Shown here in pieces: positions 27,620-37,683 of a stretch of 48,615 nucleotides of DNA (position 1 is its first letter; every line of letters begins with the position of its first letter). The position numbers were made by a program, and so were the translations under genes. Under the pieces are notes generated by a model, which was given only the letters and a program-made list of their open reading frames with translations, was not told the origin of the DNA and searched no databases. The stretch comes from Bacteroidota bacterium (GTDB lineage Bacteria; Bacteroidota; Bacteroidia; Cytophagales; Cyclobacteriaceae), in contig JAQCLE010000021.1 in NCBI GenBank assembly GCA_027592755.1, positions 1 through 48,615 on the forward strand. Reading direction: 5' to 3'.

Positions 27620-28666
27620 TCAGGCGGTTGCTTCGATCTTTCTGGTGCGTTTTTTCATTAAGGCAATCACTTCTTCATCCGATTGGTAGCGGTCGTTGAT
27701 ATTCACAAAATTCGCCGCTAGCCAATCATACTTATGCAGCATGAGATAAAGCCATATTATGAAGTAATCCAGCTTTTGAAAAACGACCGAGGAATTCTCT
27801 GCATACTTGTCTTTGTTCTTGATGAAATTACCAGGCATATCTGTCCAATGCATGGCAGGATGAAAATGGTGACCTATATGATAACCGTCATTGAAGCAGC
27901 GCTTGTTATAAACTGAATTGATGCAAGTGATGCTGTTGGTCCAGTTGTTGGCAGGATCATCTTTATCAACAAAAGCATGTTGCGCCCAGTTACCAGCCAT
28001 CATCCCAAATCGAATAATTATAAATGGAAGGATAAACACAAACAATGTGGCTTGCCAATTAAAAAAACAAAGAATGATGCAAAACGAATACCAGGTGAAT
28101 TCTCCTTTGACAAAGTTCTTCCTAAGCTTCCATTTCCTTTTGGAGGTCAGGTACCTGAACAACTCGAAGAAACCAATGAACATAAACTCGAGATAGTACT
28201 TCATAAAATCACTGAAGCTATCTCTTTGGTAGTACATGGTGCAACTCAGATCATCCTTCAGATTGTTTTCAGCATGATGCATACCTATATGATGACAAAA
28301 GTAAGACTCGGGTGATTGCCCCATCAAAGGTCCTATTATCCAGGGAATAAATTTGTTCATAATGCCGTATTCCTCCTTATAGAGCTTCCTGTGACTGGTA
28401 TTGTGCAGCATTAAAGTAAATGGCCCAAGGAAATACAGGGAGACCAAAACCAGGTCAATTACAGCGACTGCTAACCATGACCAACCGCTGAGAAAATTTG
28501 AATAGAGTAATAATCCCAAAACCCCAACGGTGAACAAGATTTTTAAACTCAAATAAACAAAAGGAAGATCCCTTTCGTCTCGAATAAACTTTACAAAAAA
28601 CCTATCGAGTGGTCCTAACTCTTTTTTCGTAAACTCAGGATCTACTATCGTTTCTAACTTCTTCAT
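27620..28666 (-). CDS. Fatty acid desaturase-like membrane di-iron enzyme
   Basis: 348 residues with the three histidine boxes of membrane desaturases/hydroxylases: HNTSHR, HHIGMHH and HIGHH, plus a WAQHAF histidine. Four or so hydrophobic helices flank them. It would introduce a double bond (or hydroxyl) in an acyl chain at the inner membrane, using di-iron and oxygen. It carries its own promoter element 28 nt upstream. Confidence 0.86.
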   Translation of the reverse strand: MKKLETIVDPEFTKKELGPLDRFFVKFIRDERDLPFVYLSLKILFTVGVLGLLLYSNFLSGWSWLAVAVIDLVLVSLYFLGPFTLMLHNTSHRKLYKEEYGIMNKFIPWIIGPLMGQSPESYFCHHIGMHHAENNLKDDLSCTMYYQRDSFSDFMKYYLEFMFIGFFELFRYLTSKRKWKLRKNFVKGEFTWYSFCIILCFFNWQATLFVFILPFIIIRFGMMAGNWAQHAFVDKDDPANNWTNSITCINSVYNKRCFNDGYHIGHHFHPAMHWTDMPGNFIKNKDKYAENSSVVFQKLDYFIIWLYLMLHKYDWLAANFVNINDRYQSDEEVIALMKKRTRKIEATA

Positions 28667-28694
28667 CCTGGAATCAATTCCTGTTAATTTCTCG

Positions 28695-28702
28695 CAAAGT
28701 TA
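28695..28702 (-). promoter_or_regulatory. -7 promoter element (TAACTTTG on the minus strand)
   Basis: A perfect TAnnTTTG match 28 nt upstream of the desaturase ATG at 28666. Confidence 0.5.
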
Positions 28703-28733
28703 AAAAGAAGTGAAGTAAAATGGAGCATATTAA

Positions 28734-29765
28734 TCAATGGTTCTTTATCAAGGTTGCTTCGAGTGCTTCAATTTTTTTTTGCATCTCAGGTAATTTACGC
28801 CAAGCAACCCATACTTTTTTTGTGTGCCTAAAATCCATAACCGGAGCTCCCAGTAGTTTTCTACCCTCCTCTTTAATTGAAGACATAACCCCTCCCTTTG
28901 GAGCGATTTGTGTATGGTTTGCAACCTCTATATGACCAACAATTCCGACCTGGCCTCCAAACATGCAATGATTACCAATGACTGTGGAGCCAGCAATTCC
29001 AGCTTGTGCCGCAATGGCGCTATCCTGTCCAATAGATACATTGTGACCGATGTGAACCAGGTTATCCAGTTTGACCCCTGATTCAATCCGAGTAGAACTC
29101 ACGGTTCCTCTGTCGATTGTGGTGTTAGCTCCTATGCTCACATGATCACCCAAAACGACATTGCCAATCTGTGGTATCCTTTTGAAACCTCCACCCTTCT
29201 GGGGTGCAAATCCAAAGCCCTCACTCCCGATTATTGCTCCGGAATGTAGTGTGCAGTTATCGCCAATTTTCGTATTGGCAAAGATTTTAACTCCTGGGAA
29301 AACAACACACTTTTCTCCTATTTCGACGTTTTCTCCAATATAAACCTGAGGATAGATTTGTGTGCCTTTCCCAATGTTTGCCCCACTTGCTATATACGAG
29401 AATGCTCCGACATACACATCCTCGGCAATATTACTTTCCTGGTTAATGAATACCGGCTCTTCTATCCCCTTTCGCAAAACAGCTCCATTTCTTTCAAACA
29501 ATTCGAGGATGATGGCAAAAGAAGTATAGGCATCGTCAACCTTAATCAGATTAACTGATGAGTTTATCTGCCCAATCGTGCTATTAACCAGGACAGCTCC
29601 ACACCTGGATATTTCAAGATCCTTCCTGTATTTTGAATTTGCTAAAAATGATAAGTCGCTACCCGAACCATCTTTGAGAGTTGACAACGAATTGATGGTG
29701 ATTGATTCATCTCCTTCAACAACGCCATCGAGCAGGTTGGCAATTTTTCCCAGTGTTAACTCCAT
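28734..29765 (-). CDS. lpxD: UDP-3-O-(3-hydroxyacyl)glucosamine N-acyltransferase
   Basis: 343 residues from ATG 29765 ([19 protein letters not shown], the usual start). The N-terminal uridine-binding domain covers about residues 1-95. A left-handed beta-helix of hexapeptide repeats follows (for example [20 protein letters not shown]), with the catalytic histidine in [11 protein letters not shown] and the GSEGFGFAP loop. It adds the second 3-hydroxyacyl chain in lipid A synthesis, so the organism makes LPS. It stands apart from lpxC/fabZ, which are often neighbours elsewhere. Confidence 0.95.
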   Translation of the reverse strand: MELTLGKIANLLDGVVEGDESITINSLSTLKDGSGSDLSFLANSKYRKDLEISRCGAVLVNSTIGQINSSVNLIKVDDAYTSFAIILELFERNGAVLRKGIEEPVFINQESNIAEDVYVGAFSYIASGANIGKGTQIYPQVYIGENVEIGEKCVVFPGVKIFANTKIGDNCTLHSGAIIGSEGFGFAPQKGGGFKRIPQIGNVVLGDHVSIGANTTIDRGTVSSTRIESGVKLDNLVHIGHNVSIGQDSAIAAQAGIAGSTVIGNHCMFGGQVGIVGHIEVANHTQIAPKGGVMSSIKEEGRKLLGAPVMDFRHTKKVWVAWRKLPEMQKKIEALEATLIKNH

Positions 29766-29877
29766 TCTAAAGCAATTTAGCTTTGAGCTTTCAATTAATC
29801 TCACTTTTCAAAAATTCTCAACTCCATTTAGGGGTTGATAGGTTGTTATGTGACATACTATTGAAGAAGTATATATT

Positions 29878-30861
29878 ATGGCTGAACGCGTCAACGAACT
29901 GATATTCAAATACCTTGCTGGGCAGAGTTCCGAAGAGGAGAAGCATCTTATAACAAATTGGAGAGCATCTTCACAGAGCAATGAAATCGAATTCCAGCGA
30001 ATTCAGGATATTTGGAATGCTGCTGAGGTTCCAAGCTTTAATCCTGATGTGGACAAAGCCTGGGATTGCATCAGAAAAGCTACTCACCCTGATCCGATCC
30101 TCAGCGTCAGTCACAAAAATGTTTATGCTGGTCTTTCAGTTAATCAATGGGTAAGTGGTATAGCAGCTTCTTTTTTAATAATTGCAGTTGTTTGGTTAAC
30201 TACGAACCGCAATAATAATTGGACAGCGCTTACTTCAACCAATGAACGCCAAACCGAAGTCTCACTACCTGATGGTTCAATTGTTTGGTTAAGAAATGGA
30301 GCCCGACTCAAATATCATTTCAGTTCAGATGAGCGGGAATTAGTGCTTAATGGTGAAGCTTTTTTTAAGGTCGAACAAAACCCGGAACAACCCTTTACAG
30401 TAGGCCTTGGAAATGCGGAAATCCAGGTCATAGGCACTTCCTTTTTTGCGAAATCTGTTGACAATCAGTATTCACAAGTAAGTGTAAGCAGCGGAGTTGT
30501 GAGTTTCACTGATTTGTCCGATGAGGATAAAACGACAGTTCTTAACACAAATGAAGAAGCTATCCTTGAAGTTGAGTCAGGAAATATGATTGTTGGAAAA
30601 GTCAGCAATCCGAATGTGCTTACCTGGCAGACCGGGCTGCTGATTTTTAATAAAACACCTCTTAGTGCTGTTATTACCGAACTCTCGAAATATTACACCA
30701 CACCTATTCAACTGGAAGGTGATAATCTTGGAAATTGCCTCATTACTTCAAAATTCGACAATCAATCTCTTGAGGAAGTTTTGAGTATAATCTGCAAACT
30801 GCTGTCTGCTGAATTAGTTACAACAGAAAGCGGCTTTATGCTCAAAGGACAGGGTTGTTAA
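29878..30861 (+). CDS. FecR-family anti-sigma factor
   Basis: 327 residues. The N-terminal 80 residues are the cytoplasmic sigma-binding part (ELIFKYLAGQSSEEEKHLI). One membrane helix (GIAASFLIIAVVWLT) lies near residue 100. The periplasmic FecR domain contains QTEVSLPDGSIVWLRNGARL, GEAFFKVEQNPEQPF and VIGTSFFAKS, then DUF4974 at the C-terminus (FNKTPLSAVITELSKYYTTPI). Such proteins relay occupancy of the partner TonB receptor to an ECF sigma factor. No sigma factor gene is adjacent, which is unusual; the receptor follows 45 nt downstream. Confidence 0.93.
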   Translation: MAERVNELIFKYLAGQSSEEEKHLITNWRASSQSNEIEFQRIQDIWNAAEVPSFNPDVDKAWDCIRKATHPDPILSVSHKNVYAGLSVNQWVSGIAASFLIIAVVWLTTNRNNNWTALTSTNERQTEVSLPDGSIVWLRNGARLKYHFSSDERELVLNGEAFFKVEQNPEQPFTVGLGNAEIQVIGTSFFAKSVDNQYSQVSVSSGVVSFTDLSDEDKTTVLNTNEEAILEVESGNMIVGKVSNPNVLTWQTGLLIFNKTPLSAVITELSKYYTTPIQLEGDNLGNCLITSKFDNQSLEEVLSIICKLLSAELVTTESGFMLKGQGC

Positions 30862-30867
30862 ATCACT

Positions 30868-30950
30868 TCTGCTGAATACCTCTTCCTATCTGTCTTTTAG
30901 ATAGATTTGTCAAAGAAGAGGAAAACTGTATTCGGTTTGTATTCAGCAGA
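30868..30950 (+). promoter_or_regulatory. Nested three-stem structure over the fecR-receptor junction
   Basis: Three inverted repeats are nested: 30868-30879 with 30939-30950 (12 bp, perfect), 30880-30885 with 30915-30920 (6 bp) and 30886-30891 with 30899-30904 (6 bp), with a 7-nt loop. The left arms are contiguous; the right arms are separated by bulges of 10 and 18 nt. The TTG used as receptor start (30907-30909) lies in the first bulge. The structure begins just after the fecR stop and runs into the signal-peptide codons. Confidence 0.6.
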
Positions 30951-33615
30951 TATATTATCTAAATCAAAAACATTTCGTTCACTGCTCCTCGCAGTAGCTC
31001 TTTTCTGTTTTTCTCTTGGTAGTACTCATGCACAATCTGGTCTTCTTGAAAAAGAGGTCGATGTTAAACCTGGTCGTAAAACTGTTGAATCAATTCTCGC
31101 TGAAATGGCCCAACAGGGTATTAACTTGTCCTACAGTGACAATGCTATTCCAATCCATAAACTGGTTGAGATCAAGGTCACTCCCCGGTCGGTCTATCAG
31201 CATTTCCTTACCATGTTTAATAGTGAACGAGTTGCCTTTGAAGAAAGAGGCTCCACGATTCTCCTCTACAAATCAAATCAACGAGTAAAGAAAAAGATCA
31301 CTATAAGCGGGGTCGTGAAAGATGCCAATTCCGGCGAAAATTTGATTGGGGCACATATCTGGATCGATTCTCTGAAACTGGGTACAACATCAAATGAATA
31401 CGGCTTTTATTCCCTTTCTATTCGTCAAGGAAAACATCAGTTAATAAGTAGCTATTTAGGTTATGAGACGACTTCTCCTACCACTGAAATCATAAAAAAT
31501 ACACGTATCAATTTCGAAATTGATATTAAAACGCCATACTTAAGGGAAGTAATTATTTCTCCTCGCGAAAGGGAAGTGGAGTTGTCTGAAACCCCAGCGG
31601 GTTACAATAAGATAGATTTGCAGTTAATGGGCAAGCTGCCCTATTTCCTGGGTGAGGTGGATATCTTACAAAGTACATTGTTACTACCGGGCATTAAAAC
31701 TCTTGGAGAAGATGCCATTGGGTTGAATATTAGAGGTGGAAATGCTGATCAAAATCTCATTTTGTTAGATGATGCCCCCATTTACAATTCATCACATCTC
31801 TTTGGTCTTATTTCAGTATTTAATCCTGATGCTGTAAGTCATGCCGAAGTATTCAAAAGTGGAATACCTGTGGCATATGGTGGCAGGGCATCTTCAATAA
31901 TAAACATACGAAAACGCGAAGGCAATAATAAAGAATATCACGTCACAGGAGGTTTAGGGTTAGCTTCAACCCGTATCATGGCCGAAGGTCCAATTATAAT
32001 GGATAGGAGTTCATTTCTTGTCTCTGCAAGAAGTTCATTTACCAATTTCAACTTCTTCAACTTTAGTGATAAAGTGATTTTTCAGGATAATTCTGCAAGT
32101 TTTCATGATGTTAATGCGAAGTTTCATTTTAAACTCAATAGAAAAAATACGATTTACTTCTCTGGATATTTTGGCAACGATCGGAATAGAATTGGAGACA
32201 ATTTATTAAGAAGATGGGGAAATAGGACCGCCACAGTAAGATGGAACAGGCAGATCACTGCAAGGATGTTTATGAACAACACTATTTACGCGAGTAATTA
32301 TTCCTATACAACCGGCCAGCCAAACAAGGGAATTGGTGAGTTTACTGGCACTTCAGCAATTATCGATTATGCCATAAAATCGGATTTTAGCTTTTTTAAA
32401 AGTCCAAAAAACAGTTATGACTTTGGAACCGGTCTAATATTTCACAGACTCAATCCGGGTGATCGGGAACCCAATATTGGTAATGAAACTTTCAATCCGA
32501 TAGCGCTGGATTCAGAACATGCTTTTGAGCCATACATCTATTTCTCCAATCATCGAAAAATATCCGACCGGCTGAGTATTAATCTCGGACTGAGATTATC
32601 GTCAATGTATAAAATAGGTCCTGGGGATGTCTTTGTCTATAACGATGGAGAGAGTAAAGAGAAAAGTTCCATCTCAGATACGATTCCCTATAAAAAGAAT
32701 GAACTAGTGAAGCGTTACGCTGGCATTGAGCCTCGGGTCACTTTTAATTATCTTATCGGAGAAAACAGCGCTATTAAGTGGTCTTATGATCGTACCCTTC
32801 AGTATCTCCACTTAATTTCAAATACTATTTCCCCATCACCAACTGATATCTGGAAACTCAGCAGTACCTACATAAAGCCTCAAACTGCACACCAGGTAAC
32901 AATAGGTTATTATCGTACAATAAAAACCGGACTAGATGCATCCGTTGAATTTTACGGTCGAAAAACCAAAAACATTACTGAATATAAAGACGGTGCCGAC
33001 CTATTGCTCAATGACGCAATTGAAACCGAACTCATCAATGCAAAGGGAAGGTCATACGGTATAGAATTTTTGATCAAAAAAAAGAGCGATCGATTCAATG
33101 GGTGGCTTAGTTATACCGTATCGCGTTCTGAAAGAAAAATGACCTCAGCGCTACAAAACGAGCAATTGAATGACAGAACATATTTCCCTGCGGATTTTGA
33201 CAGAACCCATGACCTGGCTGTAGTTGGAATTTATCAACTGAGTAAAAGATGGAGTTTGTCATCGAATTTTATTTTCAGAACGGGCCGACCAATTGCACTC
33301 CCTGAAAGCAAATACGAATTTGAAAATTCCATAATCTCAAATTTTACCCTTCGTAACCAGGGTAGAATAGCCAATTATCATCGGATGGATGTTAGCGCTA
33401 CACTAAAGACGAATAAGGGTGAAATGAGAAAAAATGGGAAAACTAAGAAACTAGATGACTCATGGACATTTTCCATCTATAACCTTTACGCCCAACGCAA
33501 TGCATTTTCACTTCTTTTCAGGCAGAGTGATTCAAATCCTTATGCAACCGAAGTCATCAAATCGTCCATTTTAGGGACCATAATTCCCTCTGTTACCTAC
33601 AATTTCAGATTTTGA
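30907..33615 (+). CDS. TonB-dependent receptor with STN and CarboxypepD_reg-like domains
   Basis: 902 residues from TTG 30907; no ATG precedes the signal peptide, and TTG 30937 is an alternative that leaves a shorter leader. Parts in order: signal peptide ending STHAQ, STN domain (about 45-125; signals to FecR), carboxypeptidase-regulatory-like domain (GVVKDANSGENLIGAHIWID), plug (LPGIKTLGEDAIGLNIRGG, NLILLDDAPIYNSSHLFGL), and a barrel ending in PSVTYNFRF. The FecR-STN pairing and the following DUF4249 gene define the common Bacteroidota receptor plus lipoprotein pair. The substrate is unknown. Confidence 0.92.
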   Translation: MSKKRKTVFGLYSADILSKSKTFRSLLLAVALFCFSLGSTHAQSGLLEKEVDVKPGRKTVESILAEMAQQGINLSYSDNAIPIHKLVEIKVTPRSVYQHFLTMFNSERVAFEERGSTILLYKSNQRVKKKITISGVVKDANSGENLIGAHIWIDSLKLGTTSNEYGFYSLSIRQGKHQLISSYLGYETTSPTTEIIKNTRINFEIDIKTPYLREVIISPREREVELSETPAGYNKIDLQLMGKLPYFLGEVDILQSTLLLPGIKTLGEDAIGLNIRGGNADQNLILLDDAPIYNSSHLFGLISVFNPDAVSHAEVFKSGIPVAYGGRASSIINIRKREGNNKEYHVTGGLGLASTRIMAEGPIIMDRSSFLVSARSSFTNFNFFNFSDKVIFQDNSASFHDVNAKFHFKLNRKNTIYFSGYFGNDRNRIGDNLLRRWGNRTATVRWNRQITARMFMNNTIYASNYSYTTGQPNKGIGEFTGTSAIIDYAIKSDFSFFKSPKNSYDFGTGLIFHRLNPGDREPNIGNETFNPIALDSEHAFEPYIYFSNHRKISDRLSINLGLRLSSMYKIGPGDVFVYNDGESKEKSSISDTIPYKKNELVKRYAGIEPRVTFNYLIGENSAIKWSYDRTLQYLHLISNTISPSPTDIWKLSSTYIKPQTAHQVTIGYYRTIKTGLDASVEFYGRKTKNITEYKDGADLLLNDAIETELINAKGRSYGIEFLIKKKSDRFNGWLSYTVSRSERKMTSALQNEQLNDRTYFPADFDRTHDLAVVGIYQLSKRWSLSSNFIFRTGRPIALPESKYEFENSIISNFTLRNQGRIANYHRMDVSATLKTNKGEMRKNGKTKKLDDSWTFSIYNLYAQRNAFSLLFRQSDSNPYATEVIKSSILGTIIPSVTYNFRF

Positions 33616-34445
33616 TGAAAAAGATATTCATCATAATGACCATTATATCCATTGCCAATACTGGTTGTGAAGAACGGCTTAATATTGAAAACCCGGACGA
33701 AATCAAACTTGCGGTAGAGGGAAGTATTACGGATGAGTTGAAAAATCAAATTATTAAACTTTCGACAACTTCAAATTTCAATAGTGGGCAACGCACTCCC
33801 AAGCTATCAGGCGCTTCTGTTTGGATTGAGGATTGGGATAATACGGTATACACATTCAGTGAAACCGTAATATCCGGAGAGTATTGGTCTGATGAATTGC
33901 TGGCCGGGGTTGTTGATAATAGCTATAAACTTTACATCGAAACGTTTGAGGGAGACAGCTATGAATCAGATTATCAATTATTGAAAGCCTCCCCCCCTAT
34001 CGAATCAATCACATTCAAATCAAGAATGGTAAGAAACCCCGATGAATTGAAGTATTTCGTAACAGCTCACCTGACCGACCCTGCTTCCACTGGTGACTAT
34101 TATCGTTGGAAAGCATTTAAAAATGGAAAGCAAATCGATACTATCGCAGACCTTGTCCTTAGGTCAGATAGGCTGTTCAATTCCAATCCGTTCAATGTAG
34201 AATTCACCACCTTCCCTTTCGACCCATCTGATAAATGCACTATTGAGCAATTCTCTCTAACAGAGGAGACCTTTGACTTTTTCAGATTGTTACAAATACA
34301 GGCCGGAGAACTGGGAGAATCTACCAGTACATCACCATCCCAGGTGGAGGGAAATGTTAGAAACATCAACAATCCTAAGGAGGTTGTATTGGGTTTTTTT
34401 TATGCGACAAGCATTCAGTCACTGTCCGTTACTATTACCGAATGA
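33615..34445 (+). CDS. DUF4249 lipoprotein
   Basis: 276 residues from ATG 33615, which overlaps the receptor stop by one base (TGATG). The signal has a lipobox (SIANTGC). The DUF4249 pattern follows: LAVEGSITDELKNQIIKLS, PKLSGASVWIED, GVVDNSYKLYIETFEGDSYESD and late VLGFFYATSIQSLSV. DUF4249 proteins are the habitual partner of this receptor type and probably act as a surface-exposed or periplasmic accessory. Confidence 0.9.
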   Translation: MKKIFIIMTIISIANTGCEERLNIENPDEIKLAVEGSITDELKNQIIKLSTTSNFNSGQRTPKLSGASVWIEDWDNTVYTFSETVISGEYWSDELLAGVVDNSYKLYIETFEGDSYESDYQLLKASPPIESITFKSRMVRNPDELKYFVTAHLTDPASTGDYYRWKAFKNGKQIDTIADLVLRSDRLFNSNPFNVEFTTFPFDPSDKCTIEQFSLTEETFDFFRLLQIQAGELGESTSTSPSQVEGNVRNINNPKEVVLGFFYATSIQSLSVTITE

Positions 34446-34448
34446 ACC

Positions 34449-34979
34449 ATGCAGATGCAAACAACAGGTATGAATTATCCCGTTATTGTTAAAGAACTCT
34501 CAAGAAACCGGAATGTCTTTAAGGAGCTTTTAACAGGAATCACAAAGGATCAATACCGATGGAAAAGCGAAGCTGATAAATGGTGTCTGCTTGAGATCAT
34601 TTGTCATATTTATGATGAAGAACGGGATGATTTCAGGGCAAGAACAGCACAGGTCCTTGAAAATCCCGATTTACCCCTCCCATCCATAGATCCCGTGGGC
34701 TGGGTGAGCGGTCGCCAATACATGGAGCAGGATTTTGATGACAAACTTGTAGACTTCCTGGAGGAACGCGAAAAATCCGTGGAATGGCTCAAGTCATTAA
34801 GTAATCCCAAATGGAACAATGCATTCAAACACCCCAAATTCGGACCGATGACAGCGAACATGTTTTTATCTAACTGGCTCGCACATGATTATCTGCACAT
34901 TCGACAGATAACCCGGACAAAATATGAGTACTTGAAGGAAATCACCCATGAGCCACTCAAGTATGCCGGTAATTGGTGA
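34449..34979 (+). CDS. DinB-family protein
   Basis: 176 residues (or slightly fewer, as three ATGs lie within the first eight codons). A four-helix DinB_2-like protein with the putative metal histidines in EIICHIYDEERDDF and NWLAHDYLHIRQI. Members include bacillithiol/mycothiol-dependent transferases, but many are uncharacterised. It begins 3 nt after the DUF4249 stop, so it probably rides on that transcript, though the functional link is unclear. Confidence 0.85.
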   Translation: MQMQTTGMNYPVIVKELSRNRNVFKELLTGITKDQYRWKSEADKWCLLEIICHIYDEERDDFRARTAQVLENPDLPLPSIDPVGWVSGRQYMEQDFDDKLVDFLEEREKSVEWLKSLSNPKWNNAFKHPKFGPMTANMFLSNWLAHDYLHIRQITRTKYEYLKEITHEPLKYAGNW

Positions 34980-35008
34980 GATGATTCTACTGTGTTGGTT
35001 ATAGAATA

Positions 35009-36322
<1,314 letters not shown>

Positions 36323-36459
36323 TTAAAAATATTACAAAGCCTTCAATTTATAAAGGATTTAGCATTTCCTTAAAAGAGATTATGATTTTTGCTTATTATA
36401 CATCAATAAAGTGTCAATTGAGACCTGAAATTCGGTAACTGTTTTCAATAATTAGTACT

Positions 36460-36481
36460 AAATCCCATAAATTGGGGATTT
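36460..36481. repeat. Hairpin upstream of the PepSY genes
   Basis: AAATCCC (36460-36466) and GGGATTT (36475-36481) pair with an 8-nt loop, 17 nt before the PepSY ATG. It could be an operator, a leader hairpin or incidental. Confidence 0.3.
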
Positions 36482-36498
36482 TGTCATTCATACCTTCA

Positions 36499-37087
36499 AT
36501 GAGAAAAATTCTCTTAAAAATTCATTTATATGGAGGGCTTGCTGGCTTCTGGTACCTAATTATCCTTGGAACCAGTTCGCTCAATTATAACCATCATTTT
36601 GAATTTATGGATGGAAAAAAGGAGCCCAAGGATTGGTCAAAAATTATAGCTATTGATAATGGGTTAGAGAATGCTCCACTTGCTCAAACTTTAAGGGATT
36701 CATTGGGAATTATTGGTTGGCCTCTTTTCTGGACTTTTAAAAGAGATTCATTAAGCTTTGAATTCAACCTTGAGCAACCCGGTAAAAAGTTATTTCATTA
36801 CCTACTCATTCCATAAGAAAGTGGCTGATGTGAAAGAGACCCCTAAGGGATTTTGGAGAACCTTCAATTCCTTACATGGTATGGGAGGAATTGTGCCAAA
36901 TTCTTCAATAATGAAATTGTGGGGACTATATACCCATTTGATTGTAATCCTGGTGCTTTTCTCAATTGGATCGGGGCTGTATTTATGGTTTTCAAGCAAA
37001 ATTGATCGTAAAACCGCTGGCATCGCTTTAATCATAAGTGTTTTGATTACTTCCCTCTGGATGTTTCAACTTTACCTGATTGGATAA
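36499..37087 (+). pseudogene. PepSY-associated membrane protein, frameshifted
   Basis: ATG 36499 opens MRKILLKIHLYGGLAGFWYL, the usual PepSY_TM start. The first frame ends at 36816. A second frame one base on continues SYFITYSFHKKVADVKETPK, GFWRTFNSLHGMGG, then a helix LYTHLIVILVLFSIGSGLYL, and ends at 37087. The change falls at the A5 run of GGTAAAAAGTT (36784-36789); four A would restore one 195-codon gene. The neighbouring PepSY gene is intact, so the pair may have been functional. The required shift is +1, so the classical -1 slippage does not apply. PepSY_TM proteins are often linked to iron uptake or metal reduction. Confidence 0.8.
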
Positions 37088-37662
37088 TGTACAGCCTGAT
37101 TCGAAAAATACACCTCTTTTCAACCTGCATCCTTTTGGTATTTATTGTTATGTACTTCGTAAGTGGCTGGGTGATGATTATGGAAGGAACATTTCCACGT
37201 AAAACCGTTGAAGAGGTCAAAACATCGGAAGTAGTCGAATCAATAGGTAAAGCTGATGATAAACAAACCATCCAACTCTTAAAAACAAGGTTTGGGTTTT
37301 CAGGACAATTCGATGTTCAAAAAAATGACAGGCGGAAAAGAATAACCTTTTTTCATCCGGGAACAAACGTTGAAGCCCTTATACCGAATGGCACCGATTC
37401 TGTGAAAATGACCCTTCGAAAGGGGAATGGTATTTCAACCCTTCAGGGGTTTCACAGACTACATGGTTACAAAGGAGGATGGAACTATTTCCTCTGGGCA
37501 TTTATGTATGATCTGTCCGCCCTATCAATGATAGTTTTTTCTCTAACAGGGTTCTATCTCTGGTATAAAACCGAAAGCAACCACCTCACAGGATGGCTCA
37601 TTTTCGGCACATTTAGCGCCTTTACGGCATTCATTGTGTTTTATCTCATGATCTTATCATAG
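37087..37662 (+). CDS. PepSY-domain membrane protein
   Basis: 191 residues, beginning MYSLIRKIHLFSTCILLVFI and ending with two helices (LSALSMIVFSLTGFYLWYK and IFGTFSAFTAFIVFYLMIL). The central soluble part has HRLHGYKGGWNYFLWAFMYD, resembling the histidine-bearing segment of PepSY_TM proteins. The start overlaps the stop of the previous gene by one base (TAATG). The two are probably a co-translated pair of half-proteins; an iron/copper reductase-like role is inferred from the family only. Confidence 0.82.
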   Translation: MYSLIRKIHLFSTCILLVFIVMYFVSGWVMIMEGTFPRKTVEEVKTSEVVESIGKADDKQTIQLLKTRFGFSGQFDVQKNDRRKRITFFHPGTNVEALIPNGTDSVKMTLRKGNGISTLQGFHRLHGYKGGWNYFLWAFMYDLSALSMIVFSLTGFYLWYKTESNHLTGWLIFGTFSAFTAFIVFYLMILS

Positions 37663-37683
37663 CAGAGACTGGTTAATATCTCT

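Noticed and set aside
29805-29877. ECF sigma factor gene upstream of the fecR
   Set aside because: The gap is too short and lpxD occupies the region upstream on the opposite strand.
36784-36816. Programmed -1 frameshift in the PepSY gene at an A-rich site
   Set aside because: Joining the two frames needs +1 (or -2), and no stimulatory structure is evident, so an indel is the simpler explanation.
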